From: Lawsonella clevelandensis
GTDB lineage: Bacteria; Actinomycetota; Actinomycetes; Mycobacteriales; Mycobacteriaceae
Reading direction: 5' to 3'
Length of the DNA stretch: 64,000 bases
Assembly: GCF_001293125.1 (NCBI RefSeq)
Contig: NZ_CP009312.1
Span: 810,608 to 874,607 of the forward strand
The position numbers were made by a program, and so were the translations under genes. The notes below the pieces were generated by a model, which was not told the DNA's origin, did not search any database, and saw nothing but the letters and a program-made list of their open reading frames with translations. Positions 24,752 through 33,247 of the stretch are shown one piece after another; position 1 is the first letter of the stretch; every line of letters starts with the position of its first letter.

Positions 24752-26160
24752 ATAAGGTAACCGAAGCGGCTCGCCGGCATGAGCAGCATGGCTGCTGTGA
24801 GGCCCACCGCACACACCCAGAAGGTGCGTGCCATGGTGGCCGGCGGGCGCTTCACCATCCACACCAGTAGGGCCACCCCGGCGAGCAGCAGAAGACCCCG
24901 CGCTACCCACACCCCCACCGGGCCGGTGGACGCGATAAGCTGCCCCGGGGTGGCCCCCTGCGCGGAGGACTTCACCACGGAGGAACCCGTGGTGTAGCGA
25001 ATAATGTTCTCCACCATGGCATCCGGGCTAGCCGCATAGAACGGCAGATAGGCGGCCAGGGTAGCGAGCACCAGGACGGCGAGGAAAGCGGTGAACTGCC
25101 CCGGCGACGTTGTGGCGTTGGCTTGTCCTGCCACCGGCACGGCGCCAGCCTGTGCAGCTGCGGGTGCAGTGCCGGAGGTGGCTGCCGCGTGCGTAGCTGC
25201 ACCTGTGGTGTGCGCCTGCGCAGCCGGCTGCGTATCCTGGCGCGCTACCCGGCCTTGCCGACTGCGGTAGCCCAGGGCAATAGCTACCACCACTACCACT
25301 GGCAGCGCCGTCATCTTCATGCCGAGCGCCACCGCACCTGCCAGTGCCGCGAGCACCGGATGCCCCCGGAATGCGGCCACCACGCACAGCAATAGCAACA
25401 TCACCAGCACCATGTCCAGGCCGGCTGCCACCAGGTTCATGGTGACGGGGGGAATGGCCACCAAGACCAGTAGTGTCCCCTCCGGGATGCGGGGGCGGCC
25501 TGCCAGCAGCCACGTGCCCACCAGCACCAGCACCGTCACCAGCAGAATGTACAGGCGGGCATCGGTCCACCAGTACGTTCCCCACCAGCCGGCGGGGACC
25601 CCAAAGACGGCCATGAGCGGCGAGTAGGGGTTGTAGTCCGCGACCTGTGGGTGGGGTAGGTGGATAATGTCGAGGTACGGGGAACCGGTGTGGAGGAGGA
25701 GCCGGCCGGCGCGCTCTACTACTGCTGTTTCCATGTTGGCGCCGCATTCCTGGGAGACCAGTGGGCAGGCCATCTGGGCGCGTACCACGACCCCCCAAAG
25801 CATGGATCCGACGGCGGAGACCAGCAGGAAAACAGCGTAGACCCAGCTGCGGCTGCGGGGAGTGGCCCGGTGGGTGGCATCCAGCACCACGAGGACCACG
25901 AGAGCACTGCCGGCGGAGATGGAGGTGACGAGCCCCCAGAGCCGGTAGGAGATGACGGTGTTGGTGGGGCTCAGGGCAAAGACCAGGGCAACTATGCCGA
26001 CAGCAGCAACAAGAACGGCAACTCCCAGTCGGCGCAGCGCGGGAGCGTAGGGGTGCAGCAGTGCAGAGAGACGACCGGTGGCGGGGGTAGGGCGAGGCTG
26101 TCTGCCCTGCTTACGCCCTTGCTCAACCAGGGAGGATTCCTGCTGAGAGCTGTTCGACAT
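24643..26160 (-). CDS. GT87/DUF2029-like polyprenol-phosphate-dependent glycosyltransferase
   Basis: A 505-residue polytopic protein with about ten hydrophobic segments and a GT-C-like layout. A first extracellular loop has TGSPYLDIIHLPHP and YNPYSPLMAVFG, as in DUF2029 mannosyltransferases of mycobacteria that use polyprenyl-phosphomannose for lipomannan-type glycans. GVALGMKMTALPVV follows. An Ala/Thr/Gln-rich insert at about residues 315-355 interrupts the membrane domain. TAAK in the helical region and a final SRFGYLIYPAFLLAG are typical. The donor and acceptor are not known. The 3' end overlaps the convergent membrane-protein gene by 109 bp. Confidence 0.75.
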   Translation of the reverse strand: MSNSSQQESSLVEQGRKQGRQPRPTPATGRLSALLHPYAPALRRLGVAVLVAAVGIVALVFALSPTNTVISYRLWGLVTSISAGSALVVLVVLDATHRATPRSRSWVYAVFLLVSAVGSMLWGVVVRAQMACPLVSQECGANMETAVVERAGRLLLHTGSPYLDIIHLPHPQVADYNPYSPLMAVFGVPAGWWGTYWWTDARLYILLVTVLVLVGTWLLAGRPRIPEGTLLVLVAIPPVTMNLVAAGLDMVLVMLLLLCVVAAFRGHPVLAALAGAVALGMKMTALPVVVVVAIALGYRSRQGRVARQDTQPAAQAHTTGAATHAAATSGTAPAAAQAGAVPVAGQANATTSPGQFTAFLAVLVLATLAAYLPFYAASPDAMVENIIRYTTGSSVVKSSAQGATPGQLIASTGPVGVWVARGLLLLAGVALLVWMVKRPPATMARTFWVCAVGLTAAMLLMPASRFGYLIYPAFLLAGALVADSAARTASLEPSHTGADIAFTSS

Positions 26161-26166
26161 GCCTCC

Positions 26167-26172
26167 ATCTTA
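26167..26172 (-). promoter_or_regulatory. -10 hexamer TAAGAT (leaderless candidate)
   Basis: On the minus strand TAAGAT is followed by GGAGGC and then ATG 26160. The 6-nt gap fits a leaderless transcript; the GGAGG is too near the ATG for a normal ribosome site. Confidence 0.45.
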
Positions 26173-26259
26173 GCGTTCTAGGTCACAGTGTTGTCCCTAC
26201 GGGCGGGACTGTGATGCGAGTAGACTCGTAACGAAACTATGAACTCATGGAGGACAACA

Positions 26260-27699
26260 GTGAGCAGTCTGTCACACCCCCCATATGACCTGCACACCGA
26301 GGCAAAAACCCTGACCGGCTGGGGACGTACCCAGCCCTCCACTGCCCAGGTGCTCTCTGCCAGCAACCCGGAAGAGATCATCCGTGCCGTCAGTATGGTC
26401 GCTGAAGATAACGAGACCAAGCCCAGCTATCTGAAGCGCGGCGTCATCGCCCGCGGCCGCGGCCGCTCCTACGGTGACCCCGCCGCTAACGCCGGTGGCC
26501 TCGTCATCGATATGAGCCCCCTCAATACCATCCACAGCATCGACCCGGATACCGGCATGGCCGATGTAGATGCTGGTGTTACCCTCGACCAGCTGATGAA
26601 AGCAGCACTGCCTTACGGCCTCTGGGTTCCTGTCCTCCCCGGCACCCGCCAGGTCACCATTGGTGGCGCCATCGGCCCCGACATCCACGGCAAGAACCAC
26701 CATAGCGCCGGCTCCTTCGGCAACCATGTGCGCAGTATGGAACTGCTGGTTGCTGACGGCCGCGTGCTGCACCTGGAGCCGGAGGGTTCCGCCGACGACC
26801 CCGAAGGCAGTCTCTTCTGGGCGACCGTGGGCGGCATGGGCCTCACCGGCATCATTCTGCGCGCCACCATCGAGATGACCCATACGGAGACCGCCTACTT
26901 TATTGCGGACGGCGACGTCACCCACACCCTGGATGAGACCATCGAGTTCCACTCTGACGGCTCCGAGGTGAACTACACCTACTCCTCCGCCTGGTTCGAC
27001 GCTATCAGCGCCCCGCCCGCCCTCGGCCAAGCCACCATTTCTCGTGGCTCCCTGGCCACCCTAGCCCAGCTGGAGGAGTATGCCCCCAAGCTGGCGAAGG
27101 ATCCGCTGAAATTCAATGCCCCCCAGCTGCTGACCGTCCCCGACGTGTTCCCCAACTGGTGGATGAACAAGTACATGATGATTGCCATCGGCAAGGCCTA
27201 CAGCGCCATGGGTGGCACTTACCGCAACAAGATCAAGAACCTGACGCAGTTCTACCAGCCGCTGGACCTCATCGGCGAGTGGAACCGCGGCTACGGCTCC
27301 AACGGCTTCCTGCAGTACCAGTTTGTGGTGCCGCGCGAGGCAGTGGACCCGTTCAAGGAGATCATCTACGACATCCAGAAGTCTGGCCACTACTCGGCAC
27401 TGAACGTATTCAAGCTGTTTGGTGACGGTAACCGGGCACCGCTGTCCTACCCGATGCCGGGCTGGAATGTGTGCGTTGACTTCCCCATCAAGGCTGGCCT
27501 GGGGGATTTCCTGGACGACCTGGATGCCCGTGTTGCCGAGTTCGGCGGCCGCCTGTACCTGGCGAAGGAGTCCCGCACCAGTGCGGAGATATTCCACGGC
27601 ATGTACCCGCAGATGGAGGAGTGGATTGTCACCCGCCGTCGTATCGACCCCGATGGTGTGTTCATGTCTGACATGGCGCGCCGCCTGGAATTGAACTAG
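26260..27699 (+). CDS. dprE1: Decaprenylphosphoryl-beta-D-ribose 2'-oxidase DprE1 (Rv3790-like)
   Basis: A 479-residue FAD enzyme of the VAO family. It oxidises decaprenyl-phosphoryl-ribose to the 2'-keto intermediate, which DprE2 reduces to the arabinose donor used by AftA and Emb enzymes. The FAD-binding signature [16 protein letters not shown], the [13 protein letters not shown] segment and the [11 protein letters not shown] motif with the inhibitor-reactive Cys (Cys405 here, Cys387 in M. tuberculosis) are present. The start is GTG 26260, behind AGGAGGACAACA; ATG 26239 is an upstream alternative lacking a ribosome site. dprE2 follows 64 bp later. Confidence 0.95.
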   Translation: MSSLSHPPYDLHTEAKTLTGWGRTQPSTAQVLSASNPEEIIRAVSMVAEDNETKPSYLKRGVIARGRGRSYGDPAANAGGLVIDMSPLNTIHSIDPDTGMADVDAGVTLDQLMKAALPYGLWVPVLPGTRQVTIGGAIGPDIHGKNHHSAGSFGNHVRSMELLVADGRVLHLEPEGSADDPEGSLFWATVGGMGLTGIILRATIEMTHTETAYFIADGDVTHTLDETIEFHSDGSEVNYTYSSAWFDAISAPPALGQATISRGSLATLAQLEEYAPKLAKDPLKFNAPQLLTVPDVFPNWWMNKYMMIAIGKAYSAMGGTYRNKIKNLTQFYQPLDLIGEWNRGYGSNGFLQYQFVVPREAVDPFKEIIYDIQKSGHYSALNVFKLFGDGNRAPLSYPMPGWNVCVDFPIKAGLGDFLDDLDARVAEFGGRLYLAKESRTSAEIFHGMYPQMEEWIVTRRRIDPDGVFMSDMARRLELN

Positions 27700-27763
27700 T
27701 TCCCCTTTACCCTCACGTCGTTTTCCAGCTGGTGTTGCGCCAGTAACTAAGGAGACTTAACCC

Positions 27764-28525
27764 ATGCTGAATGCTGTTGGTGTTCCCCAGAAGATTCTAC
27801 TGCTCGGCGGCACGTCGGAGATCGGTTTGGCGATCTGCGCCGAGTACCTGCACCGTGGACCGGCCGAGATTGTGTTGGCCGCTATCCCCGGCGACCCGGC
27901 GTTGGCTGATGCCGTAACCCAGATGGAAGAGGCTGGCGCTAAGAAGGTGACCACCCTGGAGTTTGACGCGACCGCCTTCGACACGCATCCGGCGGTGTTG
28001 GATAAGGCTTTCGAGGGTGGCGACGTGGACGTCGCTATTGTGGCCTTTGGCGTGTTGGGCGATAACGAGGAACTGTGGCAGAACCAGGCGAAGGCTGTGC
28101 AGGCTTGCCAGATTAACTACACCGGCGCGGTGAGCGTGGGTGTGCTGCTGGGCCAGCATATGAAGGCGCAGGGCCACGGCCAGATTATTGCCATGAGTTC
28201 GGTGGCGGGTGAGCGGGTGCGCCGCAGCAACTTTGTGTACGGCTCCACTAAGGCTGGCCTGGACGGGTTCTACCAGAACCTAGGTGAGGCTTTGGCGAAG
28301 AATGGTGTGCGCGTGCTGGTGATTCGCCCCGGCCAGGTGCGGACTCGCATGTCTGCGGATGTGAAGGAAGCTCCGCTGACGGTGAATAAGGAAGATGTGG
28401 CGCAGATGGCGGTGACGGCGGTGGATAAGCGTAAGACGCTGATCTGGGCTCCACCACTGTTCCGCCTGGTGATGGTGGTTTTGAAGCATATTCCGGCGCC
28501 GCTGTTCCGGCTGCTGCCGATCTAG
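27764..28525 (+). CDS. dprE2: Decaprenylphosphoryl-2-keto-ribose reductase DprE2 (Rv3791-like)
   Basis: A 253-residue SDR that reduces decaprenyl-phosphoryl-2-keto-ribose to decaprenyl-phosphoryl-arabinose with NADH. The [14 protein letters not shown] cofactor motif (family variant of TGxxxGIG), a serine in [11 protein letters not shown] and catalytic [15 protein letters not shown] are visible. The C-terminus ends in ILKHI-like hydrophobic residues that suggest membrane association. A TAAGGAGACTTA ribosome site precedes ATG 27764. It is co-transcribed with dprE1; two hairpins follow the stop. Confidence 0.93.
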   Translation: MLNAVGVPQKILLLGGTSEIGLAICAEYLHRGPAEIVLAAIPGDPALADAVTQMEEAGAKKVTTLEFDATAFDTHPAVLDKAFEGGDVDVAIVAFGVLGDNEELWQNQAKAVQACQINYTGAVSVGVLLGQHMKAQGHGQIIAMSSVAGERVRRSNFVYGSTKAGLDGFYQNLGEALAKNGVRVLVIRPGQVRTRMSADVKEAPLTVNKEDVAQMAVTAVDKRKTLIWAPPLFRLVMVVLKHIPAPLFRLLPI

Positions 28526-28545
28526 TTTCGCGTTTCCGGCTTTCG

Positions 28546-28579
28546 AGCGGCTGGTCTACCTGCGGGTGGGCCAGCCGCT
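28546..28579 (+). terminator. Hairpin after dprE2
   Basis: AGCGGCTGG pairs with CCAGCCGCT (9 bp, 16-nt loop), followed by TTGTTGTG. It lies 20 bp after the dprE2 stop. Confidence 0.6.
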
Positions 28580-28583
28580 TTGT

Positions 28584-28628
28584 TGTGTAGGGCGATGCTT
28601 TGTGTAGGGCGATGCTTTGTGTAGGGCG
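28584..28628. repeat. 17-bp tandem repeat, about 2.6 copies
   Basis: TGTGTAGGGCGATGCTT is repeated exactly at 28584-28600 and 28601-28617, with a partial third copy to 28628, between the two hairpins that follow dprE2. Confidence 0.8.
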
Positions 28629-28684
28629 GTGTGGGTGCTGCTGGCGTGTGGGGAGACGGGGGTGAGTGTGCGGGAAATTGTAGA

Positions 28685-28714
28685 GTGCCGCCCCTTCGGG
28701 TGAAGGGGCGGCAC
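28685..28714. terminator. Perfect 13-bp hairpin between convergent genes
   Basis: GTGCCGCCCCTTC pairs with GAAGGGGCGGCAC around loop GGGT, followed on the plus strand by CTGCATTTGTCTTTTC. It lies between dprE2 and the convergent gene ending at 28848. The 28526-28847 gap holds no gene. Confidence 0.7.
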
Positions 28715-28847
28715 CTGCATTTGTCTTTTCGTCCTAGCTGGTCGGGGTAGCAGTTACCTTGACCAGGATTTCTAGGATTCCGTCGCCTGTGGTGTTACAG
28801 CCGGACCGTTACATGAGCGGGGCTGGTAACAGCACTGCGGCGGATTT

Positions 28848-30068
28848 TTAGGCAGCCAGGGCGTAGTCGGCCTGGACAGCCATCTTCTTTTCCTTGGGGG
28901 CGTTAGCGTCGTCTGCGGGAGCCTCTTCGTCCTTCTTCTTGCGGGGGGCAATGACGAAGACGTAGATGAGGGCGCCCACGGCACCAGCGACGGCACCGAT
29001 GACGCCACCAGCGGCGAGGCCAATCACGGCACCGACCGGGATGGTGACAACAGCAGCAATGAGGCCGAATACTACGAAGGCGACGATGGCGGGCAGCAGG
29101 CCGAGGGAGCCGATGAGAGCCATCACACCGAGGAAGACGAAGGCGGCAACGCTAAGGATGAGGCCAGCGAGACCCACCAGTGGGAGGGTCAGCAGGGCCA
29201 CGACAGCGGCAACACCGAAGAGCAGGCCAGCAACAACCAGGGCGATACCCGGCAACAGGCCGAGACCGAGAATCACTGCACCGGCGATAAGGAACGGGGT
29301 GAGGGCACCACCACTCAAAAGAGTTCCGCCAATAGTGACCGGAATGATACCAGCGCCGCAAAGAACCAGAACAATGCCCGCAGGAACCCACAGCGGCCAG
29401 GTGATCACCATCAGGCCCACCACAATGGCGCTAACGATCGCTACAACGCCGGCTACCAGTAGAACAAGGGCCGGAATGAGGCCGATGACCACACCTACTG
29501 CGGCAATAGCCAAAGCAGGTACCAGTGCGGTACCGAGACCCGCGATAAGAGCCGGGGAGGCAACAATAACAGCGGCAGCAATGCCAGCGAAGATTGCTAC
29601 GCCAGCACCAACAACAGCGCCAGCTACGGCACCCACGACACCGCCAGGAATGGCCAAAGCCGGAATACCCAGCAGGGCCAGAGAGTAGGGAGCAACTTGC
29701 CCGATGACGACCATCACCCCTTCATCCTCGGACTGGGCGTTGGGGTCTTGCGGGTCTACTGGGGGATTCTCGGTCGTCACCAGAGCAGAAAGGCCCTTGG
29801 CGGAGAGACCCTTAGCGGACAGGATGTCACGACCCAGCAGATTAATGGAGTCGGACAGGAAGGACAGTACGTCGCTTGCGGGGACAGCCGGGGATTGCGG
29901 GGCGTCCTTGATGGCGCTACCGAGAGCGTCTACCGCGTGAATTGCCGGAACCTGCACAGGAGCGGGAACTTCCGCAACCTCCTGTGCATTTGCCACTCCA
30001 CCGCCGAGGAGGAGTGACAGTGCAGCTGTCGCGACAGCAGCTGCGCCGGGAATCATGAATTTCTTCAC
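28848..30068 (-). CDS. Secreted/membrane Gly-Ala-Val-rich multi-span protein, unknown
   Basis: A 406-residue protein. The start GTG 30068 is chosen because CTAGGAG lies 7 nt upstream and a signal peptide follows at once (KKFMIPGAAAVATAALSLLL, cleavage after ANA). Residues 30-115 are polar. Residues ~120-375 are almost uninterrupted hydrophobic sequence rich in Gly, Ala, Val, Ile and Pro, enough for about ten short transmembrane segments with glycine-zipper spacing. The last 30 residues are highly charged (RKKKDEEAPADD). I do not recognise a family. It is inserted between dprE2 and aftA on the opposite strand, where M. tuberculosis has none. Confidence 0.75.
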   Translation of the reverse strand: MKKFMIPGAAAVATAALSLLLGGGVANAQEVAEVPAPVQVPAIHAVDALGSAIKDAPQSPAVPASDVLSFLSDSINLLGRDILSAKGLSAKGLSALVTTENPPVDPQDPNAQSEDEGVMVVIGQVAPYSLALLGIPALAIPGGVVGAVAGAVVGAGVAIFAGIAAAVIVASPALIAGLGTALVPALAIAAVGVVIGLIPALVLLVAGVVAIVSAIVVGLMVITWPLWVPAGIVLVLCGAGIIPVTIGGTLLSGGALTPFLIAGAVILGLGLLPGIALVVAGLLFGVAAVVALLTLPLVGLAGLILSVAAFVFLGVMALIGSLGLLPAIVAFVVFGLIAAVVTIPVGAVIGLAAGGVIGAVAGAVGALIYVFVIAPRKKKDEEAPADDANAPKEKKMAVQADYALAA

Positions 30069-30323
30069 GAGAACTCCTAGAGAAAAATCATACGCGCTCG
30101 TGCGTATGTCGGCACCAATATTAGCACTACATCTTAGAAATGTGTACCACACTAACATTCTTCAAATCCCCTGTTCCACTGGGTAATGGACAGATGAACA
30201 GGGACTTACAACCCGCTCAATAGTGCTGTGATTTAAAATATAAAAAATAGAAACTATGAGACAGAGCCCATAGCCTTTCTCCCCAATAACGTGTATCCCA
30301 CCAGCCTCCGCCCCAGTAGGCTT

Positions 30324-30329
30324 TATAAT
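30324..30329 (+). promoter_or_regulatory. Consensus -10 TATAAT upstream of aftA
   Basis: TATAAT lies 26 nt before ATG 30356, giving a short leader that contains AAGGAGC. No good -35 is evident. Confidence 0.6.
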
Positions 30330-30355
30330 GGCCGCACCCCCACCCAAGGAGCAGC

Positions 30356-32656
30356 ATGAGCACACCCGCTACCGCCCAGCGCACCCGCCAAAACATTCTG
30401 GCCATCAGCCTCCTCGTCCTCCTCTCCCTCCTGGGCGGCTTCCTCTTGCCACTCCTCATCCTCTGGGTACTCACCTTCACCAACTTCCCCGCCTTCGGCA
30501 ACAGCAACTTCATCCGCTCCCTCACCACCGTTGCCCAAGTCTTCTTCTGCCTCACTACCGTCGCCGGCGCCATCTGGGCATACTCCAGCCGCCTCCACAC
30601 CCAACGCGGAGACAACCCCCACTACTGGTCCACCCACTTCGGGCCCGGCCTCCTCTCCTCCCTCTCCGTCAGTGGTTTCGTCACCGTCTCCCTTGGCCTC
30701 CCCCTCGCCGCCACCAAGCTCTACCTCCATGGCATCAGCGGAGACCAAGCCTTCCGCACCGAATACCTCACCCGCCTCACCGACAGCCCCGCCCCCTACG
30801 ACATGGCCTATCCCAACATGGCCCCCTACTACCCCAGCGCCTGGTTCTGGTTCGGCGGGCGCTTCGCCAACCTCCTCGGCATCCCCGGCTGGGAAGCCTT
30901 CAAACCCTGGGCCATCATCTCCCTGGCCCTCATGTGCAGCCTCTTCACCGCCATCTGGTGCATCATCATCCGCCCCGAACTCGGCATCATCATCGGCATG
31001 GTGACGGCCCTTGTCACCACCACCTACGGCAGCACCGAACCCTATGCCGCCATCGTCGCCATGGCACTTCCCCTCACCTTCGTCCTCAGCTGGCATGCCA
31101 TCCGCCCCTACCGCGGCGCACTCACCAAAGGCCGCTACGCCACCGGCGGAGTCGCCGCCATCCTCGGCGTCGGCGCCTGCACCTATACCCTCTTCACCGC
31201 CCTCGGCGCCGTCACTCTCATCCTCATGGCGCTCATCGTCACCATCCACCGCCTCTGGGTCGACCGCCGAGAACTCCGCCAACTCGCCGGCAAAAAAGTG
31301 AAAACCCCCGACAACACCGGTATAACCCCCGACCCCGTCAAACTTCGTAAACTTCGCCGCCACATCTGGCAGCCCATCATCCGCCTCGTCGTCATCGGCC
31401 TCATCTCCATTGCCATCTCCCTCATCCACTGGGGGTACTACCTCATCAGCGGCCTCGGACAACCCCACAGCCGCAGTGGCAGTGCCCTCCACTACCTCCC
31501 CAGCGACTCCGCCACCGTACTCCTGCCCATGTTCAAGAGCGACACCGTCGGCCTCCTCTGCCTCATCGGCCTCATCTGGCTCATCGTCGCCATCCGCACC
31601 AGCCGCATCTCCCAAGCCCTCACCATCGGCATCATCGCCATGTACCTATGGACTCTCGCCTCCATGAGCTCCGTCCTCTTTGGCGTCACCCTCCTCGGCT
31701 TCCGCGTCGCCCTCCCCCTCACCCTCACCTTCGCCATCGCGGGAGTCTGCGGCATCTTCGACGCCACCCACCGCATCATCTCCGTCGCCGTCCGTCACGT
31801 CGTCATCGACGCCACCACCACCCTCGACAATGACGCCACCCCCCTCGTCCTCGCCGGACAAACCCCCCGCTACGCCGGCACCACCGACGCCGACCCCAAC
31901 ACCCCCGCCCTCGTCCTCCCCGACGACCGCCTGCCCGGCCCCTCCCTCTTCACCTCCATCGACCCCGACATCCGTCGCTCCTACAGTGGCCCCAACCAAC
32001 CTATCCACGTCCGCCGCACCGCCCGCACCATCCAAGCCGTCATCGCCACCATCACCTTCCTCGTCGGAATAGGATTCGCCCAAGACATCCCCACCTCCCT
32101 CACCGACGAAATCCAAATGGCCTACACCGACACCGACGGCTATGGCGTCCGTGCAGACCGCTTCCCCGCCGGTATCTCCTCCTACTACCCACAAGTCAAC
32201 CAAGCCCTCCTAGAAGGCGCTTCCGCCCGCCAAGGCTACCCCGCCCAAGCACGCGACATCATCATCCTCACCACCGAAGAAGCCCTCCTGGCCTACTACC
32301 CCTACTGGTCTTTCCAAGCCATCAGCCCCCACTACGCCAACCCCCTAGGCCTTTATGAAAAACGCAACGAGCTCATCGAGGACTGGGCCCTCTCCACCAG
32401 CCCCCACGACCTCCTCCGCAAACTCCAAGCCAGCCCCTTCCCCACCCCCAACGCCTTCGTCTTCCGCCGCGACGGCGACAACTACTCCCTCCTCCTCAGC
32501 GAAGACGTCTACCCCAACCAACCCAACGTCCACGACTACACCGTCTCCTTCGCCGCCAACATCTTCCACTCCCACTGCTTCCTCGTCAAAGAAATCGGCC
32601 CCCTCGCCGTCGTCACCCGCACCTGCCAAACCCCCCAAGAAATGGCCAATGCCTAG
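30356..32656 (+). CDS. aftA: Galactan 5-O-arabinofuranosyltransferase AftA (Rv3792-like)
   Basis: A 766-residue GT-C enzyme with about 12 hydrophobic segments in the first 560 residues and a periplasmic C-terminal domain of about 190 residues. It primes arabinan by adding the first Araf to galactan, using decaprenyl-phosphoryl-arabinose. The family motif after the second or third helix, HGISGDQAFRTEYLTR then DMAYPNMAPYYPSAWFW and GGRFANLLG, is clear. A AAGGAGC ribosome site lies before ATG 30356. The codons are strongly C-ending (CTC, ATC, ACC), unlike dprE1/dprE2. It opens the aftA-emb block, as in M. tuberculosis and Corynebacterium. Confidence 0.93.
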   Translation: MSTPATAQRTRQNILAISLLVLLSLLGGFLLPLLILWVLTFTNFPAFGNSNFIRSLTTVAQVFFCLTTVAGAIWAYSSRLHTQRGDNPHYWSTHFGPGLLSSLSVSGFVTVSLGLPLAATKLYLHGISGDQAFRTEYLTRLTDSPAPYDMAYPNMAPYYPSAWFWFGGRFANLLGIPGWEAFKPWAIISLALMCSLFTAIWCIIIRPELGIIIGMVTALVTTTYGSTEPYAAIVAMALPLTFVLSWHAIRPYRGALTKGRYATGGVAAILGVGACTYTLFTALGAVTLILMALIVTIHRLWVDRRELRQLAGKKVKTPDNTGITPDPVKLRKLRRHIWQPIIRLVVIGLISIAISLIHWGYYLISGLGQPHSRSGSALHYLPSDSATVLLPMFKSDTVGLLCLIGLIWLIVAIRTSRISQALTIGIIAMYLWTLASMSSVLFGVTLLGFRVALPLTLTFAIAGVCGIFDATHRIISVAVRHVVIDATTTLDNDATPLVLAGQTPRYAGTTDADPNTPALVLPDDRLPGPSLFTSIDPDIRRSYSGPNQPIHVRRTARTIQAVIATITFLVGIGFAQDIPTSLTDEIQMAYTDTDGYGVRADRFPAGISSYYPQVNQALLEGASARQGYPAQARDIIILTTEEALLAYYPYWSFQAISPHYANPLGLYEKRNELIEDWALSTSPHDLLRKLQASPFPTPNAFVFRRDGDNYSLLLSEDVYPNQPNVHDYTVSFAANIFHSHCFLVKEIGPLAVVTRTCQTPQEMANA

Positions 32657-32662
32657 TACGCT
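32657..32662 (+). promoter_or_regulatory. -10-like TACGCT (leaderless candidate)
   Basis: TACGCT ends 6 nt before ATG 32669, just past the aftA stop. Confidence 0.35.
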
Positions 32663-32668
32663 AAAGCC

Positions 32669-33181
32669 ATGATGACCCAGAACCGCATCCTCGCCGCCGC
32701 TACCACCGCCCTCATCATCCTCACCGGCAGCAGCGCGCTCGCCACCGCCGACAGCACCCCTGAAGGCCCCCTCGGCCCCCACAACCCCTTCGCCAAAGAC
32801 GCCAAAGACCTCAGCTGGGGTAACAAAGACATCCCCACCGGCAGCCAAATCCGCCGCGAAATGAAAGAGGGCAAACGCCCCCAATGCACCATCCGCCTGG
32901 CCAATAATGAAGCCAGCGCCAACTGCATCAACAACACCGACACCCCCTTCTTCGCCGCCGTCAGCACCACCTGCACCACCAAAGACGCCAACGGCATCCC
33001 CACCGCCAAACCCGTCAACGCCAGCTTCGCCATCCCCGCCCACAACAGCGGCGCCGGCATCGCACGCTGCCAACCCGGCACCACCGCCCGAGGCATCAGC
33101 CTTACCGGGCCCGTCACCCGCCAAGAAGCCGAACTCATGCAGAAAAACTCCACCGAGTTCACCATCAAAGCCTTCCTCTAG
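32669..33181 (+). CDS. Small secreted protein, unknown
   Basis: A 170-residue protein from ATG 32669 (ATG 32672 is adjacent). A signal peptide (ILAAATTALIILTGSSALATA) precedes a mature domain of about 140 residues with four Cys (PQCTIRL, ASANCINN, STTCTTK, IARCQPG), likely two disulfides. No family recognised. It lies between aftA and the first emb gene, transcribed the same way, and may be an exported accessory of arabinan assembly; that is inference from position only. Confidence 0.75.
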   Translation: MMTQNRILAAATTALIILTGSSALATADSTPEGPLGPHNPFAKDAKDLSWGNKDIPTGSQIRREMKEGKRPQCTIRLANNEASANCINNTDTPFFAAVSTTCTTKDANGIPTAKPVNASFAIPAHNSGAGIARCQPGTTARGISLTGPVTRQEAELMQKNSTEFTIKAFL

Positions 33182-33235
33182 TAGGAACTTCCTCCACCAC
33201 AGGGAACCTTGACCTCTCCGAAGGGGCGCACCGAC

Positions 33236-33241
33236 TAGGCT
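33236..33241 (+). promoter_or_regulatory. -10 hexamer TAGGCT (leaderless candidate)
   Basis: TAGGCT ends 6 nt before GTG 33248, identical in hexamer, spacing and start codon to the wzm promoter at 6176. TTGACC lies at 33209-33214, 21 nt upstream of the -10, long for a -35. Confidence 0.5.
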
Positions 33242-33247
33242 AAGAGC

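Noticed and set aside
24643-26160. Replacement AftB
   Set aside because: The sequence follows the DUF2029/GT87 pattern rather than AftB; nothing ties it to arabinan capping.
28584-28628. Possible CRISPR-like array
   Set aside because: Units are directly tandem without spacers, so it is a simple repeat.
30323-31615. 430-codon open frame on the minus strand opposite aftA
   Set aside because: Gly/Asp/Glu/Ala-only composition, no ribosome site, and it mirrors the C-rich codons of aftA.
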